A DNA stretch of 64,000 bases from DATEKX01 sp963726785 (GTDB taxonomy: Bacteria > Acidobacteriota > Blastocatellia > UBA7656). The position numbers and the translations under genes were made by a program. Below, piece after piece: positions 61,677 to 64,000 of the stretch. Numbering within the stretch: the first letter of the stretch is position 1; each line of letters begins with the position of its first letter. Under the pieces are notes generated by a model. That model was given only the letters and a program-made list of their open reading frames with translations. It had not been told where the DNA came from and ran no database searches. The stretch is taken from assembly GCA_963726785.1 (NCBI GenBank), contig CAVSDJ010000009.1, positions 806,001 to 870,000 on the forward strand, written 5' to 3'.

Positions 61677-63783
61677 TCACAATCCGAGTTCGACTCCTGA
61701 CCGGTGTTGCTCGAACACTCGCTTTATGCAACGCGCGATTTCTTCCGTCGCTGTCGCCGGCGGCTTGCCTCTGTGATGAATGCCGCATACGGCTGTAGTG
61801 TTCGAGTGATCCAGTGCGGGAGTCCAACGCGAACGCCCTGTCTCATCTCGGCCATAAGTGAGATAAGCCGAGAGCGTATTGAGACCAGTTCCCGGTCGCT
61901 CGCCGATCAGATGCACTATCACATCAATGTCGAGCAGCGCGCCGATGTGATAGCCCGCGCGCACGCGACCATTCTTGATTATGATATCGGCATCCCCAAC
62001 GTGATGCCCCGAACACGAGAGCAGATATTTCAATGGCGCGAGCACTGCGCGTAAATTCTCGTTGACCGCGTTCGCATTCAAGCCGTCAGAAATCACAATC
62101 TGTATGCGCGGTCGCCGTGACGGATAGATCGAACGAATGCGCTCTGCGTCTTCTTTGCGTATCATCTCGCCCGATGGCGGGTGCGATAAATAATCGTCTC
62201 GGCTCGCGGCATTCGTCTGAACGCGAATATGCTCGGGCGACGCATCTTTGATTGTACCGTCATCAATTTCGGAATAAAGCGACGCCCGCGCATGCTCATA
62301 AATAGCGTCCATTCGCGCTTCAACTTTGCGCAGAGCCGCGAAATCCATCTCGTGTCCATATCCAAGATCAAAACCGCGCTCGCGAAATCTATTTATCTTT
62401 TTCTCGCCTTCTTCGCCGAGCGAATCCAGTGAGCGCGCGTCGCCTCCCGACTTTCATGTAAATCGCATAAAGTGACTCGGCATTCGGTCTGTCAGTCCTT
62501 AGTTCTCCTGAACTATTCATCACGCCCAGTTCTTCAAATCTCGTCTGCATCGACGTCGAGATTCGTTTACGCGCGCTTCGGCGCAATCGAGGATGCTCGC
62601 GAAAAGATGTCGTGAGGTAGCCGAGCATCGGGTCAGCGTTGCCTGCTACGGCCATCAGATAAGCAGGCGCTGTTTGCTCGATTACCTGCGCGGTGACTTG
62701 TTGAAGCTGGGCAGGTTCAATTCCCATGTGAAAAGTTGAGCAGACATCTAACCCCATAGTCAGCCCATGCAGTTTTGCCATCACGGTGTCTTCAAGGCAT
62801 GCGCGCAGAAGCTGATCCGCAGTGCGAAAAACTTCAGGCCCGATGAACCCGGCAACATCGTTGACTATCATCCACGCGCCCGTCTGTTGCCTGATATACC
62901 TGGCCAGCCCGTATGCGCGCGATTCAAGCGTGACCATGTCCACGCCTTCAGCCGCGCCGTTAGTAACGGCTGACCCCTGGCCCGTCTCGAAATAGAGACC
63001 ATCGAAGCCGCGCGCCAGATCGAGCAGTCCGTCAACATCCAGCCCGACCATGCCGGAAAGCGCGGTCGAAGTGCCTGCGAGGCTTTGAAAGCCTGCATCT
63101 ACCTGCGTGCGCGCGCGCGCCGAAGTCTGTTTGACGATGTCAGACAGCACACAGTAACGAGTCGGCAGCGCGAACCGCTCTTTCACTCGACGCAGTAGCT
63201 CTTCGATGCGGATTATAGTTTCCAGATCATCGCTCGCGGGGTTGACGCCGAGTATCACATCGCCGCAGCCGTAAGAGAGACCTTCCAGTATTGAGAAAAG
63301 AATTTCTTCTTCGTCATCGCCGGGACTGTTTGGCTGTATGCGGCTTCCAAAGTGGCTCTGGGAGCCTATTGTGACGCCTTCGCCCGGCAATGGATTGAAG
63401 ATCGAATGCGCGACGGTCGCCAGCTCTTCGTCAGTCATCACTTTGACGACCGCAGCTATCGCTTCGCTCGAAAGCCCTTCGCGATAGTGATTAGCCCATA
63501 CGCCTGCGTCGGGCTGAAGCAGTATGCGCTTCAAATCGTTTACAGTCAGATTAGAGATCGCAGACGCGAGTTGCGCGTTGAGTGAGCGATTGAGAGTTTC
63601 GCTCATCAGGTCTTCAACTAAAACGGTTTTAGTTATATCCCTGAGTCGCAAAGCGGCGAGCGAGCGACGTGATTCTTTTCGTTCCTGCTCGTCGCGTGTC
63701 CCGCCGATAAGCTCGTCGCCTTCTTTGAACTCGTTGGCCCGCGCAAAGATTTGCGCCATCTCTTGACGATTCATCGCATTCAT
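61677..63783 (-). CDS. eutBC: Ethanolamine ammonia-lyase, EutB and EutC fused (one apparent frameshift)
   Basis: EutB part from ATG 63783 (about 450 residues: LRDITKTVLVEDLMSETLN, CGDVILGVNPASD, NDVAGFIGPEVFRTADQL, DPMLGYLTTSFREHPRLR). EutC part ends at 61677 (IQIVISDGLNANAVNENL, HHVGDADIIIKNGRVRAGYHIGALL, HLIGERPGTGLNTLSAYLTYG). The frames meet near 62447: dropping one G of GGG gives KVGGDARSLDSLGEEGEKK and INRFRERGFDLGYGHEMDFAALRK with no stop, so EutB runs into EutC as one chain of about 702 residues. The enzyme uses adenosylcobalamin to turn ethanolamine into acetaldehyde and ammonia. No microcompartment genes nearby. A permease gene lies just upstream. Confidence 0.85.
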
Positions 63784-63795
63784 TTCAATTACAGG

Positions 63796-64000
63796 TCAGG
63801 GCGCTGATGTTTTCTTTTCAGCCTTGTCCGCAAGCCATGCGGGGCCGGGAAATCGTCGCCGCTCGCGCGCCACGTACCACAAGCAGAGCAAGAGCGTGAA
63901 AGCCCCGATGGTTTTTCCCGCGCGCATATCATCCGGCAAGCTGAGTATGACGCTGATGAACGCTACCCACAACATTGCGATTAAATTGATTGTCATACTG
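63796..64000 (-). CDS. Amino-acid/ethanolamine permease (APC family), C-terminal part, runs off the window
   Basis: The frame is open to the window edge, so only the last 66-68 codons are visible. Two membrane helices (INLIAMLWVAFISVILSL and TIGAFTLLLCLWYVARE) and the ending RRRFPGPAWLADKAEKK fit the C-terminus of APC-type amino-acid permeases. It ends 13 bases before eutBC on the same strand; an ethanolamine permease is the natural partner, but the substrate cannot be read from this piece. Confidence 0.6.
   Translation of the reverse strand, partial: SMTINLIAMLWVAFISVILSLPDDMRAGKTIGAFTLLLCLWYVARERRRFPGPAWLADKAEKKTSAP

Noticed and set aside
6896..63783. Programmed +1 frameshifting as the cause of the many frame breaks
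   Set aside because: The break sites share no slippery codon, stop codon or downstream structure; what they share is a short homopolymer. Sequence error is simpler.
61173..63783. Ethanolamine microcompartment locus
   Set aside because: No shell protein, aldehyde dehydrogenase or eut regulatory genes accompany eutBC within the window.

Overview
The window looks like chromosome from an Acidobacteriota member, most likely class Blastocatellia. Three tandem secreted proteins of the Acidobacteria-type VWFA family (18226-21344) are the best marker. A two-component-propeller sensor kinase, YtxH/DUF3618/Holin-X stress membrane proteins, MacAB-like exporters and short palindromic repeats between genes agree with this. 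It is mostly ordinary core genome: no prophage, CRISPR array, integrase or transposase was seen.

Layout. 1-10 kb: a PAS-rich histidine kinase, miaB, a decayed TPR/ABC remnant beside a SnoaL-like secreted protein and a 26-residue peptide gene with a KAGG motif, then a LuxR-type response regulator with its propeller sensor kinase. 10-18 kb: YtxH protein, a membrane coiled-coil protein, then a tight operon ileS-vapB-vapC-lspA-lgt-rluD, in which a VapBC-type toxin-antitoxin pair sits inside a translation/lipoprotein operon. 18-24 kb: VWFA operon, pgeF, serS. 24-34 kb: M20 peptidase, rsmG, HAD protein, an ERF-like protein, a tRNA-binding protein, a Ser/Thr kinase joined to ankyrin repeats, guaA. 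34-42 kb: lipoprotein, bcp, a secreted paralogue family, tRNA-Arg(CCG), DinB protein, oxidoreductase, and an ECF sigma/anti-sigma pair flanked by two Spy/CpxP-like proteins. 42-47 kb: a coiled-coil/peptidase fusion and a MacA/MacB-like efflux set. 47-51 kb: a sodium symporter, 48-residue membrane peptide and GH109-like oxidoreductase operon, divergent from a galactokinase-like gene. 51-56 kb: MATE pump, lysoplasmalogenase, amidohydrolase, acetyltransferase, second secreted paralogue. 57-59 kb: four small membrane stress proteins in one operon. 59-64 kb: exonuclease III, SDR, 2Fe-2S ferredoxin, a fused ethanolamine ammonia-lyase EutB-EutC, and the tail of an amino-acid/ethanolamine permease.

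A quality point affects the whole annotation. At least ten otherwise intact genes or domain joins (rluD, a VWFA gene, the propeller kinase four times, the kinase-ankyrin gene, dinB, the ferredoxin, eutBC) are broken by an apparent single extra base, nearly always beside a run of identical bases. This pattern fits homopolymer errors in the sequence better than real gene decay, so I annotate these as genes with a frameshift. The TPR/ABC remnant is different: most of the ABC gene is absent, so it looks truly decayed.

The most novel items are the KAGG-motif peptide and its broken TPR/ABC neighbourhood, the about 140-residue threonine-rich insertion with TRIQ/TQIQ repeats in the activation segment of the Ser/Thr kinase, the fused EutB-EutC, a hairpin that buries the ribosome binding site ahead of ileS, and one palindromic repeat nested inside another at 51435-51590.
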